Below are positions 8,400 through 17,656 of a DNA stretch of 64,000 nucleotides, piece by piece; within the stretch, counting starts at the first letter, position 1; every line of letters begins with the position of its first letter. The notes beneath the pieces were generated by a model. The model was not told the origin of the DNA and did no database searches. It was given only the letters and a program-made list of their open reading frames with translations. Made by a program: the position numbers and the translations under genes. Origin of the DNA: Fictibacillus gelatini DSM 15865 (lineage in GTDB: Bacteria; Bacillota; Bacilli; Bacillales; Fictibacillaceae); contig NZ_AUMP01000004.1 of NCBI RefSeq assembly GCF_000430745.1, forward strand, positions 123,560-187,559. Direction: 5' to 3'.

Positions 8400-10397
8400 A
8401 TGATACACGCTGAATGGCTTGCCATTGTTCGAAATAAAATGCTTTTGCTCTCAATCATTGCCGTGATCCTTATCCCTACTCTTTATTCCGGTTTGTTTGT
8501 CTGGGCCTTTTGGGACCCTTATGGAAAGATTAAACAGCTCCCTGTAGCAGTAGTCAATCTTGATCAGCCGATTCGCTATAAAGGAGAGACGATTTCAGCG
8601 GGGGATGATATTGTTGGTGAATTACGGAAAGACAAAAACGTAAAATGGAAGTTTGTCTCTAAGCAAAATGGAACTTATGGTCTAAGAAAAAATCGCTATT
8701 ACGCGATGATTCAAATACCGAAAGATTTTTCAAAGGATGTCATCAGTGTCATCCAAAACAAGCCAAAGCGAGCAACGATTGAATATATCCCGAATACGGG
8801 CTATAACTTTGTCTCAACAAAAATAACGGACACCGCTTCTGAAAAATTAAGAGAAACCATTTCAGAAAATATTACAAAACATTATACGGATGTTTTATTT
8901 AAACAATTTGGCAACATTTCTAACGCTATTGATAAGGCAAGCAAAGGGGCAAATCATCTTAGTAGCGGATTGGACAATCTCTATACCAAGTCCAATCAAC
9001 TGTTAAGCGGGTTAATAAGACAGCAATCTTCAATCAACGAATTAGCTTCGGGTGCATCTTTGCTTTATCAAAAAACGTCTGAACTGAGTAATGGACTGGT
9101 TCAATTTGAACGGAAACTCGATACAATATCAGCTGATGCAAGGAATTTAGCCCTATTTATCGATCAAAATTATCCAAAATTGCGGGCTGGTCTTACAGAG
9201 ATTACGAATCGAATGGATCGAGTTACCTCTATAGTAAATCAATCAAGAAATCAAATGAATCAAATGAAATATACAACCGCTCGGCTGCAATCAGATTTAA
9301 AACAATATGCTGCCATGCATCCGGAAGCTACAAATGACCCAAATTTCCAAGCCTTGCTTACTCTTAGCCAAGATCTTGCCAATTCTATGACTGCTGCCGA
9401 GTTCACATCTATCGAAAACGAGCTTTCAACCATGGCGTCAAGGCTCCAAACATTTAAAACAAAACACGAAACGTTATTTTCTTCCGTTCAGCCGACTGTA
9501 TCTGCCCAATTCAATACTTATTTAAATCAGTTTAGAAAAGCAGCAAGTGGAAGTATTGCCTTAAAAAGAGGCGCGAAGAAAATTTCGGAAGGGACGTCAC
9601 AAGCAGCAAAAGGATGGCAAACGTTAATTCAATCGGTCACATTGTTGGCTACTGGAGAAAAGAAGCTGTTGGACGGTTCAAAAAACCTATCAAAAGGATT
9701 AGGGGATTTATCGAATGCAGTCGGAAAAGTAAAGGGTGCTAATAATGCCCGCAACGCCATGTTTGCGGCACCGGTTAAAATTAAACGTCAGGAATTAACG
9801 AAAGGGATTACTTACGGTGCGGGCTTTACCCCTTATTTTCTATCCCTCGGGCTTTTTGTCGGCCCTTTAATGTTAACGACCGTTTATTCATTAAAAGATC
9901 CGGCTTCCCGCCCTGCCTCCGGGCTTCAATGGTTTTTAGGCAAGTATTCTGTCTTGTTTGTCGTTTTATTAGGCCAATCATTAATATCCGCTTCATTTTT
10001 ATTGCTCGCTTTTCATATGAAGGTGGCAAGCACGCCATTATTTTTATTGTTTAGCTTTATCGCGAGCATTTCTTTTTCAAGCTTGATTATGTTTCTTGCA
10101 ACAGCTCTCGGAAATCCCGGAAGGTTTATTGCACTCATCGTGCTCATTTTGCAATTAACGACTAGCGGCGGTTCATATCCCGTTGAGTTGATTGCTCCAG
10201 CCCTTCAACCGCTTCATCGCTTTTTGCCAATGAGCTATGCGGTGGCCGGATTTCGGGATGTCATGTTCACCAGTGACTTTTCTGCGATGTGGCAACAGGC
10301 TGCTATTTTATCTGTTTATTTTATTGTCTCTCTTTTCTTGCTTATTGTTTTCTTTTCGTATAGCTTTAAAAAAATATATCGAAAGAAGGAAGCTTAA
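8400..10397 (+). CDS. YhgE/Pip-family membrane protein
   Basis: A 665-residue protein with the YhgE/Pip layout: one N-terminal membrane helix (about residues 12-35), a large extracytoplasmic region rich in coiled coil (about 150-460, with recurring gly-ser/leu heptads), and five or six C-terminal helices (about 470-660) of ABC-2 permease type. Relatives include the Lactococcus phage infection protein Pip and B. subtilis YhgE; some members serve ESX/type VII secretion or phage adsorption. The ATG at 8400 is preceded by AGGAGATG. Stands alone between the rib riboswitch and dsdA. Molecular function open. Confidence 0.85.
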   Translation: MIHAEWLAIVRNKMLLLSIIAVILIPTLYSGLFVWAFWDPYGKIKQLPVAVVNLDQPIRYKGETISAGDDIVGELRKDKNVKWKFVSKQNGTYGLRKNRYYAMIQIPKDFSKDVISVIQNKPKRATIEYIPNTGYNFVSTKITDTASEKLRETISENITKHYTDVLFKQFGNISNAIDKASKGANHLSSGLDNLYTKSNQLLSGLIRQQSSINELASGASLLYQKTSELSNGLVQFERKLDTISADARNLALFIDQNYPKLRAGLTEITNRMDRVTSIVNQSRNQMNQMKYTTARLQSDLKQYAAMHPEATNDPNFQALLTLSQDLANSMTAAEFTSIENELSTMASRLQTFKTKHETLFSSVQPTVSAQFNTYLNQFRKAASGSIALKRGAKKISEGTSQAAKGWQTLIQSVTLLATGEKKLLDGSKNLSKGLGDLSNAVGKVKGANNARNAMFAAPVKIKRQELTKGITYGAGFTPYFLSLGLFVGPLMLTTVYSLKDPASRPASGLQWFLGKYSVLFVVLLGQSLISASFLLLAFHMKVASTPLFLLFSFIASISFSSLIMFLATALGNPGRFIALIVLILQLTTSGGSYPVELIAPALQPLHRFLPMSYAVAGFRDVMFTSDFSAMWQQAAILSVYFIVSLFLLIVFFSYSFKKIYRKKEA

Positions 10398-10416
10398 TTT
10401 CGGCTTCCTTCTTTTA
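10384..10416 (+). terminator. Terminator after the YhgE-like gene
   Basis: GAAGGAAGC and GCTTCCTTC form a stem spanning the stop codon, followed by TTTT. Confidence 0.8.
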
Positions 10417-10449
10417 TAACCAGGCAGCCAAGCAGTGATTGGCCCAAGC

Positions 10450-10490
10450 AAAAAAAGAAGGGCTCTATTCGAAAATAGAACCCTTCTTAA
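10450..10490 (-). terminator. Minus-strand terminator downstream of dsdA
   Basis: Minus strand AAGAAGGGTTCTATTTTCG pairs with its complement ATAGAGCCCTTCTT and is followed by seven T. It ends the transcript coming from dsdA and the small frames behind it. Confidence 0.8.
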
Positions 10491-10582
10491 GTGAGAAGAA
10501 AGGGAGATACTGTTACAAAAACAATATGTCTGGGGTATTTCGGATATTGTCTTTGATAAACACCTCTTTCAAAGTAGTTCAT
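10487..10582 (-). CDS. Possible 31-aa peptide, in frame with the preceding small ORF
   Basis: ATG at 10582 follows the stop codon of the 50-aa frame directly and in the same frame; the peptide starts MNYFERGVYQRQYPKY. No ribosome binding site of its own. It may be the tail of an 82-codon gene interrupted by one stop codon. Low confidence that it is expressed. Confidence 0.2.
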   Translation of the reverse strand: MNYFERGVYQRQYPKYPRHIVFVTVSPFLLT

Positions 10583-10735
10583 TTAGGCTAACATCTTTAG
10601 ATAGCGCAAGAGAACCATCTCCTTAAAAGTGCATATCCAGTATTCCTTTTTTCTCATGTGAAGAAGGTGGTGTCCCTCTTCACTATATATCATCTTCAAT
10701 TTCAGCTTTTTTATACTCACTATTTTTGTTTTCAT
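10583..10735 (-). CDS. Possible small protein downstream of dsdA (50 aa)
   Basis: The frame opens 13 nt after the dsdA stop, behind CAGGTGAAA, and starts MKTKIVSIKKLKLKMIY. It is lysine-rich and ends RYLKMLA. The stop is followed at once by an in-frame ATG and 31 further codons up to the terminator. No family recognised. It could equally be a decayed gene or untranslated RNA; the 10498-10747 region holds nothing else I recognise. Confidence 0.28.
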   Translation of the reverse strand: MKTKIVSIKKLKLKMIYSEEGHHLLHMRKKEYWICTFKEMVLLRYLKMLA

Positions 10736-10747
10736 TTTCACCTGATT

Positions 10748-12094
10748 TTATAGGCTTCTTCCTATTCTGGCGTACTCCTCCATAACCTCTGGCGGTACCA
10801 TGCTTCCGCCGGTTGCCCAAACGATATGGGTTGCATTCCTCATTTTCGTTTGCAAATCATTTTCTGCAACATATCGTTGCCCTTCGCTGTTCTTAAATAG
10901 CTGAATCGGCCCGTAGGCTCCTGCCAATGCGGAAGGCTCTAATGGAATTTGTTCTGCATCGATTAATGTGCTTAACAACTTATACAATTGATTATCATTT
11001 ACTGTATAAATGCCTCTCAATAAATGTCGGACAGTCCGGCAAACAAATCCTGATGGTCTCCCTACCGCAAGACCATCCGCATCTGTTCGGTTATCTATCC
11101 CGAAATCTTGCACAGAAACATGGTCATAAAGCCCTGTCATTAGCCCGAGCAGCATACAAGGAGAGTGGGTTGGCTCAGCAAAAAAACAGTGAACATGCCC
11201 GCCATACATTTGTTTTAAACCGTAAGCAATTCCGCCGGGTCCTCCCCCTACTCCGCAAGGAAGATAGACAAACAATGGATGATCTTTATCTACCGTCACT
11301 TTTAATTCGTTAAGCTGCCGTTTTAGTCGGGGCGCCGCCACGGAATAACCGAGGAAAAGGTCTTTTGAGTTTTCATCATCGATAAAGTAACAGTTCGGAT
11401 CTTTTTCCGCCTGCTTTCTTCCTTCCGCGACCGCCTTGCTGTAATCCTCTTCATATTCCACTACCCTTACGCCTTTACTTCGCAATAAATCTTTTTTCCA
11501 CTGTTTCGCATCAGCCGACATATGGACGGTCACATGAAAGCCTAATTTGGCACTAATGATTCCGATGCTTAACCCCAAGTTACCTGTTGATCCAACGGCG
11601 ATCGAATAATTGGAAAAGAAGCGCCGGAATCGATCGGTCGCTATGGCCGAGTAATTATCATCCGCCCTTAGAAGACCGTGTTCAATCGCTAACTGTTCCG
11701 CATGTTTTAAAACCTCATAAATACCGCCCCTCGCTTTAATCGAACCGGATATCGGCAGATGGCTGTCACATTTCAACCATAAATCCCCTTCTATTTTGAC
11801 CTCATACATTTGCTCGATTTGCCGTTTCATTTTAGGGATTGGCTGAAGAGGAGACTCAATGATCCCATCCGTTTCTCTCGTTTCCGGAAAAGCCTCTGCT
11901 ATGTATGGAGCGAACCGTTTTAACCGTTCCTCCGCTTCTTTCATTTCCCCTTCATTAACGGCGGGCCCTCCATCAGGATAGCCATACTTCGGATTTAGCC
12001 AGAAAACCTCCTTTGTTGACATGATATGATTTAGTTCCGGATGATCATTTTTCCATTCATTCAATGTTTTCCCATGGACAATATGTGTCTCCAT
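10748..12094 (-). CDS. dsdA: D-serine ammonia-lyase (dehydratase)
   Basis: A 448-residue PLP enzyme that turns D-serine into pyruvate and ammonia. The PLP lysine is K120 in [12 protein letters not shown]; the phosphate-binding glycine loop is seen as [10 protein letters not shown]. Length and N-terminus ([14 protein letters not shown]) match DsdA, not the shorter L-serine enzymes. Start ATG 12094 behind AAGGAGGAGAGG. No adjacent dsdX or dsdC; the gene stands alone here and diverges from the SMR pump. Confidence 0.96.
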   Translation of the reverse strand: METHIVHGKTLNEWKNDHPELNHIMSTKEVFWLNPKYGYPDGGPAVNEGEMKEAEERLKRFAPYIAEAFPETRETDGIIESPLQPIPKMKRQIEQMYEVKIEGDLWLKCDSHLPISGSIKARGGIYEVLKHAEQLAIEHGLLRADDNYSAIATDRFRRFFSNYSIAVGSTGNLGLSIGIISAKLGFHVTVHMSADAKQWKKDLLRSKGVRVVEYEEDYSKAVAEGRKQAEKDPNCYFIDDENSKDLFLGYSVAAPRLKRQLNELKVTVDKDHPLFVYLPCGVGGGPGGIAYGLKQMYGGHVHCFFAEPTHSPCMLLGLMTGLYDHVSVQDFGIDNRTDADGLAVGRPSGFVCRTVRHLLRGIYTVNDNQLYKLLSTLIDAEQIPLEPSALAGAYGPIQLFKNSEGQRYVAENDLQTKMRNATHIVWATGGSMVPPEVMEEYARIGRSL

Positions 12095-12237
12095 TTACCT
12101 CTCCTCCTTTTCACCTTTTATTTCATTATGCCAATTTACATGTCATATTTGCCAATTTTTTCAGCATAAGTATTTACTTTGTTCGATTAACGTCATATGG
12201 TTGTATAGGGCTTTTCAAATTTAGGGAGGAGATAAGA

Positions 12238-12594
12238 ATGCATTGGATCTATCTATGTTTAGCCATTCTTTTTGAAGTGGCGGGAACGATTAGTATGAAA
12301 CTCTCAAACGGATTAACGAAGCCCATACCGAGTGCTTCCATGATCATTTTTTATCTTTCAAGCTTAAGTGTGTTAACACTCGCATTGAAAACGATTGAAA
12401 TATCCGTCGCTTATGCCATCTGGTCGGGAATGGGCATCGTTCTCATTACGGCATTCGGGTTTTTGTACTTTCAAGAAAGCATCAGTTTCGTTAAAATCTT
12501 CGCGATTCTTCCTATTCTTATTGGAGTGGTCACCTTAAACATAAGCGGAAATGCCCACGGGGCTAGCGGAACAAAAGTGGAGAAAAGCAAATAA
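12238..12594 (+). CDS. Small multidrug resistance (SMR) family transporter
   Basis: A 118-residue four-helix SMR protein (EmrE/YvaE type). The membrane-embedded glutamate is at position 13 (LCLAILFEVAGT), and the family motif is seen as AYAIWSGMGIVLI. SMR proteins dimerise and exchange protons for lipophilic cations or guanidinium. Start ATG 12238 behind AGGGAGGAG. Single gene with no paired SMR subunit, so a homodimer is expected. Substrate not predictable. Confidence 0.92.
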   Translation: MHWIYLCLAILFEVAGTISMKLSNGLTKPIPSASMIIFYLSSLSVLTLALKTIEISVAYAIWSGMGIVLITAFGFLYFQESISFVKIFAILPILIGVVTLNISGNAHGASGTKVEKSK

Positions 12595-12595
12595 A

Positions 12596-12627
12596 AATCA
12601 AGCGGAAGCCCGTATCAGGACTTCCGC
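12596..12627 (-). terminator. Terminator of rocD
   Basis: Minus strand GCGGAAG and CTTCCGC around a 12-nt loop, followed by TTGATTTTTATTT. Lies between the convergent SMR and rocD genes. Confidence 0.8.
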
Positions 12628-12636
12628 CTAAACCAT

Positions 12637-13845
12637 TTATGACAAAACGCTTTGAATTTTTTCAATGGCCCAATCAAGCTCTTCTTTTGAAATGATGAGC
12701 GGTGGAGCGAAACGAATGACTGTATCATGTGTTTCTTTACATAATAGGCCTTTTTCTTTTAATTGCTCACAGTAAGGACGGGCGTCTTCATTTAATTCAA
12801 CACCGATAAATAAGCCTTTTCCACGAACTTCTTTAATTGCCGGGTGAGTCAATTCTTTTAATTTCTCCTTGAAATACTCGCCTAACTCCAATGAACGTTC
12901 AGCTAATTTTTCTTCTTCTAATACTTCCAAAGCCGCAACGGAAACCGCACAAGCAAGCGGATTGCCTCCGAAAGTAGAACCGTGTGAACCAGGGTTAAAT
13001 ACGCCTAACACTTCTTTATTTGCCGCTACACAAGAAATCGGGAATACGCCACCGCCAAGTGCTTTTCCTAAAATGTACATATCCGGATGAACGTTATCCC
13101 AATCGCAGGCAAATGTTTTTCCAGAACGCCCGAGTCCTGCTTGAATTTCGTCTGCGATAAACAATACGTTATTTTCTTTACATACTTCAAAGGCATCCTT
13201 CAAGAAGCCTGCAGGCGGAATATTAATTCCAGCTTCACCTTGAATCGGCTCGATTAAGAAAGCTGCCGTATTCGGAGTAATAGCGTTTTTCAGTGCTTCA
13301 AGATCACCATATGGCACAAGTTTAATGCCAGGAACTAAAGGACCAAAACCACGTTTGTATTCCGGATCAGATGATAGTGATACAGCTCCTAATGTACGTC
13401 CGTGAAAGTTCCCTTCACATGCAATAATTTCAGCTTGATTCTCTTGGATACCTTTGACATCATAACCCCAACGGCGAGCGGCTTTAAGCGCTGTTTCAAC
13501 CGCTTCAGCCCCCGTGTTCATTGGAAGAATCATATCTTTCTTCGTTAATTTTGATACTTTTTCATAAAAATCACCTAAGTTATCGCTGTGGAACGCACGA
13601 GACGTTAAGGTTACTTTATCCGCCTGGTCTTTTAATGCTTGAATAATTTTTGGATGTCTATGCCCCTGGTTCACAGCTGAATAAGCGCTCAGCATATCCA
13701 TATATTTATTGCCTTCAGGGTCTTCTACCCAGACTCCTTCTGCTTTTGAAATAACTATTGGAAGTGGATGATAGTTTTTTGCACCATATTTTTCTGTTTG
13801 TTCGATAATCGATTGGGTATGTTGTTTCTCTATCGTTGACATCAT
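12637..13845 (-). CDS. rocD: Ornithine aminotransferase
   Basis: A 402-residue class III PLP aminotransferase that converts ornithine to glutamate semialdehyde in arginine catabolism. Landmarks are [13 protein letters not shown], the cofactor aspartate in [16 protein letters not shown], and the Schiff-base lysine in ILGKALGGG. Length equals B. subtilis RocD (401). Two adjacent ATGs (13845, 13842) share GGGAGGAA; 13845 is used here. Transcribed from a sigma-54 promoter and divergent from its activator gene rocR. No rocE, rocF or rocA adjoins it in the window. Confidence 0.97.
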   Translation of the reverse strand: MMSTIEKQHTQSIIEQTEKYGAKNYHPLPIVISKAEGVWVEDPEGNKYMDMLSAYSAVNQGHRHPKIIQALKDQADKVTLTSRAFHSDNLGDFYEKVSKLTKKDMILPMNTGAEAVETALKAARRWGYDVKGIQENQAEIIACEGNFHGRTLGAVSLSSDPEYKRGFGPLVPGIKLVPYGDLEALKNAITPNTAAFLIEPIQGEAGINIPPAGFLKDAFEVCKENNVLFIADEIQAGLGRSGKTFACDWDNVHPDMYILGKALGGGVFPISCVAANKEVLGVFNPGSHGSTFGGNPLACAVSVAALEVLEEEKLAERSLELGEYFKEKLKELTHPAIKEVRGKGLFIGVELNEDARPYCEQLKEKGLLCKETHDTVIRFAPPLIISKEELDWAIEKIQSVLS

Positions 13846-13886
13846 AAATTCCTCCCGTCAAAAATTTTCATTCCACTAAAGATATA

Positions 13887-13904
13887 ATGCAAGTTCCATG
13901 CCAA
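13887..13904 (-). promoter_or_regulatory. Sigma-54 (-24/-12) promoter of rocD
   Basis: Minus strand TTGGCATGGAACTTGCAT: GG at -24 and GC at -12 are separated by exactly 10 nt, as sigma-54 (SigL) requires. rocD of B. subtilis is likewise SigL-dependent. Confidence 0.9.
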
Positions 13905-13940
13905 CTATTAACGATGCGTGATTTCAACAGATTATTAATT

Positions 13941-14014
13941 TTCTGTGCAAATATTTTTGGCATATTGTTTTCTAATTTTGCACAAACTAACGCAAATTTT
14001 GTTTGCACTATTGT
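13941..14014. promoter_or_regulatory. Probable RocR upstream activating sequences
   Basis: Imperfect inverted repeats of the TGCAAA...TTTGCA type lie at about 13942-13961 (TGCAAATATTTTTGGCA) and 13990-14008 (GCAAATTTTGTTTGC), with a further TTTTGCACAAA at 13975-13985. They are 40-110 bp upstream of the sigma-54 promoter, the correct distance for an enhancer. The last one overlaps the -35 box of rocR, which would allow RocR to repress itself, as known in B. subtilis. Confidence 0.65.
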
Positions 14015-14031
14015 TTAATATGACGTAAAAT
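14003..14031 (+). promoter_or_regulatory. rocR promoter
   Basis: TTGCAC, a 17-nt spacer and TAAAAT. The -35 box lies inside the candidate RocR site. Confidence 0.6.
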
Positions 14032-14065
14032 TTTTTTAAAGTCGCTTTTAGAAAGGACTAACGAA

Positions 14066-15493
14066 ATGAGTAACCAGGAAGAATTAGATGCTTTACGCAA
14101 GCTAAATTTGATTTATGAAAAAATCATTGAAGAAATTGACGCCGGAGTTCACGTGATCGACGCCTATGGAAAAACGATCATTTACAATAAAAAAATGACG
14201 GAAATCGAGGATATGGAACGTGAGGATGTCCTCGGCAAAAATGTGCTTGATGTTTTCATGTTTCAGGAAAACCAATACAGTACGCTCGTAAAAGCATTGC
14301 AAACAGGTGAAAGCAAACGGAACGAAAAACAATCCTATTTTAATAATAAAGGACAGGAAATTACAACGGTGAACAATACGTTCCCGATCATTACTAACGG
14401 ACAAGTCATCGGGGCAATGGAAATCGCGAAAGATATCACAAAGCTTGCCCGCCTTATTCACGACAAAGCGCTTCATAAAGACGGAACCCGTTTTACGTTT
14501 GATAATATCATTGGAAAAAGCGAAACGTTTTCTGAAGTGATTGAACGGGCTAGACGGGCGACACGAACCTTTTCTTCGGTCCTTATCATTGGTGAAACAG
14601 GAACAGGGAAAGAATTATTTGCCCAGAGTATTCACAACGGCAGCGACCGCGCGTTAAAACCTTTTATTTCGCAAAACTGCGCCGCTTTGCCGGAAACATT
14701 AATCGAGAGCTTATTGTTCGGCACGAAAAAAGGGGCATTCACAGGTAGCACCGATCGTCCCGGCCTATTTGAGCAGGCGGAAGGCGGCACACTACTATTG
14801 GATGAGATCAATTCACTTAGCCCTTATTTACAGGCGAAATTGCTCCGGGCTCTCCAAGAAAAAACGATTCGCCGTGTCGGTGATACCGTCGACCGTGCAA
14901 TTGATGTCCGGATTATTGCAACGATGAACGAAGATCCGGTCGATGCGATCGCAAATGACCGATTGCGGAAAGATCTTTATTATCGGCTCAGTGTTGTGTC
15001 GCTGTTCATTCCGCCATTGCGTGAAAGAAAAGAAGATATACCTGTTCTTATCCAACACTTCATTGATAAGTACAATCACCTGTTTCAAATGGATGTAAAG
15101 GGACTGGACAGTGAAGTATACGACGCTTTTCTTGAGTACAATTGGCCCGGGAATGTACGGGAACTCCAGCATATTATCGAAGGTGCAATGAACCTGGTAG
15201 TGAATGAAGAATATATTCAGTACGCCCATCTCCCTGTCCACCTCCGTCACAGGTGGCTTCACAAAGGGGAAGCACCCCTCCATTCCTCCTTGTCCGATAT
15301 CGTTCATGAAGATGAGGAACAATCGATTAAACAATTAAAAGAGAAAATGGAGGAAGTTGAAAAATACTATATTCAACAAGCCTTGAAAGTTCATCATTAC
15401 AACATTTCGCGGACAGCGAAAGCGCTTGGGATTAGCCGGCAAAGTTTGCAATACCGCCTACGGAAATTTCAAATCTCAGAAACGAAGCAATAA
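14066..15493 (+). CDS. rocR: RocR, sigma-54-dependent activator of arginine/ornithine catabolism
   Basis: A 475-residue NtrC/NifA-type activator. PAS domain at about residues 13-125 ([17 protein letters not shown]), AAA+ domain at about 145-385 with Walker A GETGTGKE and Walker B LLLDEIN, and a Fis-type helix-turn-helix at the end ([20 protein letters not shown]). It senses ornithine/citrulline in B. subtilis. The sigma-54 contact loop reads GAFTGS rather than the usual GAFTGA; the Ala-to-Ser change is at the last position. Start ATG 14066 behind AAAGGA. Divergent from rocD. Confidence 0.95.
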   Translation: MSNQEELDALRKLNLIYEKIIEEIDAGVHVIDAYGKTIIYNKKMTEIEDMEREDVLGKNVLDVFMFQENQYSTLVKALQTGESKRNEKQSYFNNKGQEITTVNNTFPIITNGQVIGAMEIAKDITKLARLIHDKALHKDGTRFTFDNIIGKSETFSEVIERARRATRTFSSVLIIGETGTGKELFAQSIHNGSDRALKPFISQNCAALPETLIESLLFGTKKGAFTGSTDRPGLFEQAEGGTLLLDEINSLSPYLQAKLLRALQEKTIRRVGDTVDRAIDVRIIATMNEDPVDAIANDRLRKDLYYRLSVVSLFIPPLRERKEDIPVLIQHFIDKYNHLFQMDVKGLDSEVYDAFLEYNWPGNVRELQHIIEGAMNLVVNEEYIQYAHLPVHLRHRWLHKGEAPLHSSLSDIVHEDEEQSIKQLKEKMEEVEKYYIQQALKVHHYNISRTAKALGISRQSLQYRLRKFQISETKQ

Positions 15494-15618
15494 CAGGGCA
15501 AAAAAGTCTTATTTTCAACCAGATCACTTTTATTATGCTTTGCTATCTATCGCCTTGTCATTTAAAATAAGAATGAAGAATGTTGATTATTATTGAATAG
15601 AAAGGATAAGAGAAAAGA

Positions 15619-16545
15619 ATGAGCAAAGTACTTATTTTTGGACATAAAAATCCGGATACAGATACGATTTGTTCTGCTATCGCTTATGCAGATCTAAAAA
15701 ACAAATTAGGGATGGAAGCCGAACCTGTACGTTTAGGCGCGGTAAACGGCGAAACGCAATACGCTTTAGACTATTTCCAAGCGGAAGCGCCACGTTTAGT
15801 AGAATCCGTTTCTAATGAAGCGAAAGAAGTTATTTTAGTGGATCATAACGAGCGCCAACAAAGTGCGGATGATATCGACCAAGTCCGTGTTCTCGAAGTC
15901 ATCGACCACCACCGAATCGCAAACTTTGAAACAAGCGATCCTCTATATTACCGTGCTGAACCTGTCGGATGTACGGCAACAATTTTAAATAAATTATATA
16001 AAGAACATGGTGTCGCAATCGAAAAAAATATTGCCGGCTTAATGTTATCCGCGATTATTTCGGATTCTCTCCTTTTCAAATCGCCAACTTGTACGGAGCA
16101 AGATGTTGCTGCAGCACGTGAATTAGCGGCGATTGCCGGAGTGGAAATCGAAAGCTATGGTTTAGAGATGTTAAAAGCCGGAGCGAATCTGGCTGACAAA
16201 TCCGTTAATGAGCTGATCTCACTTGATGCAAAAGAGTTTCAAATGGGCGAGCATAAAGTTGAAATCGCTCAAGTAAACGCCGTTGATTTGAACGATGTTC
16301 TTTCACGCAAGGCTGAAGTGGAAAAAGCCCTTTCCGATGTCATTGAAAAGAAAAACCTTGATCTATTTTTATTCGTTGTCACAGACATTTTAAACAGCGA
16401 CTCCACAGCTATTGCTCTCGGTAGTGCCCAGGATGCGGTTGAGAAAGCGTTCAATGTTCAATTAGAAGATAATTCCGCTCTATTAAAAGGCGTTGTTTCA
16501 CGCAAGAAGCAAATTGTTCCTGTATTAACAGATGCGATTTCCTAA
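15619..16545 (+). CDS. ppaC: Manganese-dependent inorganic pyrophosphatase (family II)
   Basis: A 308-residue DHH-family enzyme that hydrolyses pyrophosphate to drive biosynthesis. Metal ligands are in GHKNPDTDT (H9, D13, D15), VDHN (D75) and the DHH motif at 96-98. The C-terminal domain carries the substrate-binding SRKKQ near the end. Length matches B. subtilis PpaC (309). Monocistronic, with its own terminator. Confidence 0.98.
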   Translation: MSKVLIFGHKNPDTDTICSAIAYADLKNKLGMEAEPVRLGAVNGETQYALDYFQAEAPRLVESVSNEAKEVILVDHNERQQSADDIDQVRVLEVIDHHRIANFETSDPLYYRAEPVGCTATILNKLYKEHGVAIEKNIAGLMLSAIISDSLLFKSPTCTEQDVAAARELAAIAGVEIESYGLEMLKAGANLADKSVNELISLDAKEFQMGEHKVEIAQVNAVDLNDVLSRKAEVEKALSDVIEKKNLDLFLFVVTDILNSDSTAIALGSAQDAVEKAFNVQLEDNSALLKGVVSRKKQIVPVLTDAIS

Positions 16546-16555
16546 AAACCTATAG

Positions 16556-16592
16556 GCCAGAGGTACCATCAAAAGACCTCTGGCTTTTTACA
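16556..16592 (+). terminator. ppaC terminator
   Basis: GCCAGAGGT and ACCTCTGGC around an 11-nt loop, followed by TTTTT. Confidence 0.9.
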
Positions 16593-16610
16593 TTGGCATA
16601 CTCTCTCATT

Positions 16611-17261
16611 TTATAAATGCTTTTGATCGTTTATTTCCCTTTTAAAAATCCAGTACGAATATAAAATAGTTGATCCTGCTCCAATAATCACGATAATTGG
16701 AATAATTCCATTAATCCAATTAGCTGGTAAAAATCCGGCAGCGATAAAGATGATACCCATCAGAAAAAAGATTTTTCCGCCAAAGCGATGCGTCTTTTTC
16801 CAGACGACTTCATTACTTAATGTCCACGGTGTTCGTATGCCCATAAAAAAATTTGTTCTTACCGTAGGCATAAAATTACCTATAATGATAAATATGAAGC
16901 CAACAATATAGGTTCCGAGACTTGACATTGGAATGTTGTATCCTAATCCAGTCAATATAATCAAGACGTTCAAAATAAAAAAGATGAAGAATAAAGAATA
17001 GATGATAAAATGATATCCTCTTAAAAAATATTTATAGTTTTCCTTTTTCGGATCCATTTTCGGCAGGTAAGTGAGCCCCAAGTACAAAACGATTTGAATG
17101 GCGACCATAGACAGCATAGCCCCTATTTTTGTTTCATATCCATTGGCCTCCCCTTTGATCGCCCAATGAACCGGCACTTTTTCTGGAAGATGCGGAAGTG
17201 CTAACTGCCAAATGAGGATCGTTACTCCAATCAGAACAAGCGGAAAGATGTGTTTTTTCAT
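16611..17261 (-). CDS. sdpI: SdpI-family membrane protein
   Basis: A 216-residue protein with about six membrane helices. The N-terminal DUF1648 part reads LPEKVPVHWAIKGEANGY, and the SdpI domain reads MPTVRTNFFMGIRTPWTLS. In B. subtilis SdpI gives immunity to the SDP toxin and also transmits the toxin signal by holding SdpR at the membrane. Start ATG 17261 behind GGAAAGGAAG, 2 nt after the sdpR stop. No sdpABC toxin genes are in the window, so this may be an orphan immunity/sensor pair. Confidence 0.88.
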   Translation of the reverse strand: MKKHIFPLVLIGVTILIWQLALPHLPEKVPVHWAIKGEANGYETKIGAMLSMVAIQIVLYLGLTYLPKMDPKKENYKYFLRGYHFIIYSLFFIFFILNVLIILTGLGYNIPMSSLGTYIVGFIFIIIGNFMPTVRTNFFMGIRTPWTLSNEVVWKKTHRFGGKIFFLMGIIFIAAGFLPANWINGIIPIIVIIGAGSTILYSYWIFKREINDQKHL

Positions 17262-17263
17262 TT

Positions 17264-17539
17264 CTATTCTTCCTTTCCATTCGTTTTTTGTGTGAAATGT
17301 ATTGCCCAACTAATCAACTCTTGGAAAATAGTCGTGTTGAGTGAATAGATGACGAATTGCCCCTTTTTTACGTCATGGACAAGTTCAGCATTTTTTAAAA
17401 TCTTCAAGTGCTGCGAAATACTGGGTTTCGTCATGTTAAAGTGTTCTGAGATTTCCCCTGCTGTTAAGTCTCGTTCTTTTAATAAATCTAAAATTTTTCG
17501 TCTTGTCGGATCAGATAATGCTTTAAATGTTTCATTCAA
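17264..17539 (-). CDS. sdpR: ArsR-family autorepressor, SdpR-like
   Basis: A small ArsR winged-helix protein with ALSDPTRRKILDLLKE and recognition helix region MTKPSISQHLKILKNAELV; no arsenic-type cysteine motif. The TTG at 17539, spaced 5 nt from GGGGGAAG, gives a 91-residue protein starting like SdpR; the upstream in-frame ATG at 17554 overlaps that ribosome binding site and is less likely. It pairs with sdpI and has a 12+12 bp inverted repeat just upstream as probable operator. Confidence 0.88.
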   Translation of the reverse strand: MNETFKALSDPTRRKILDLLKERDLTAGEISEHFNMTKPSISQHLKILKNAELVHDVKKGQFVIYSLNTTIFQELISWAIHFTQKTNGKEE

Positions 17540-17561
17540 TTTAACTTCCCCCATATGGGTA

Positions 17562-17595
17562 ATTTAGTATTTAGTTATTTACTTAAATACTAAAT
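17562..17595. promoter_or_regulatory. Inverted-repeat operator upstream of sdpR
   Basis: ATTTAGTATTTA and its perfect complement TAAATACTAAAT are separated by 10 bp. Position and symmetry suit an ArsR dimer repressing its own operon. Confidence 0.72.
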
Positions 17596-17611
17596 TAAAA
17601 ACAATAAAATG

Positions 17612-17656
17612 GCAATAGAAAAAGAGTGAAAAGTTCCAAACCTTTTCACCCTTTTT
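17612..17656 (-). terminator. Terminator of the two-component/ABC operon
   Basis: Minus strand AAAAAGGGTGAAAAGG pairs with CTTTTCACTCTTTTT; the stem includes the stop codon of the response regulator gene. Confidence 0.75.

Noticed and set aside
10555..10625. Fluoride-riboswitch-like motif on the minus strand
   Set aside because: GGAGATGG and ATGAACTAC with a hairpin between resemble the aptamer, but the first loop is too short, and no fluoride exporter gene follows.
12238..12594. Part of a paired SMR system
   Set aside because: No second SMR gene adjoins it on either side.
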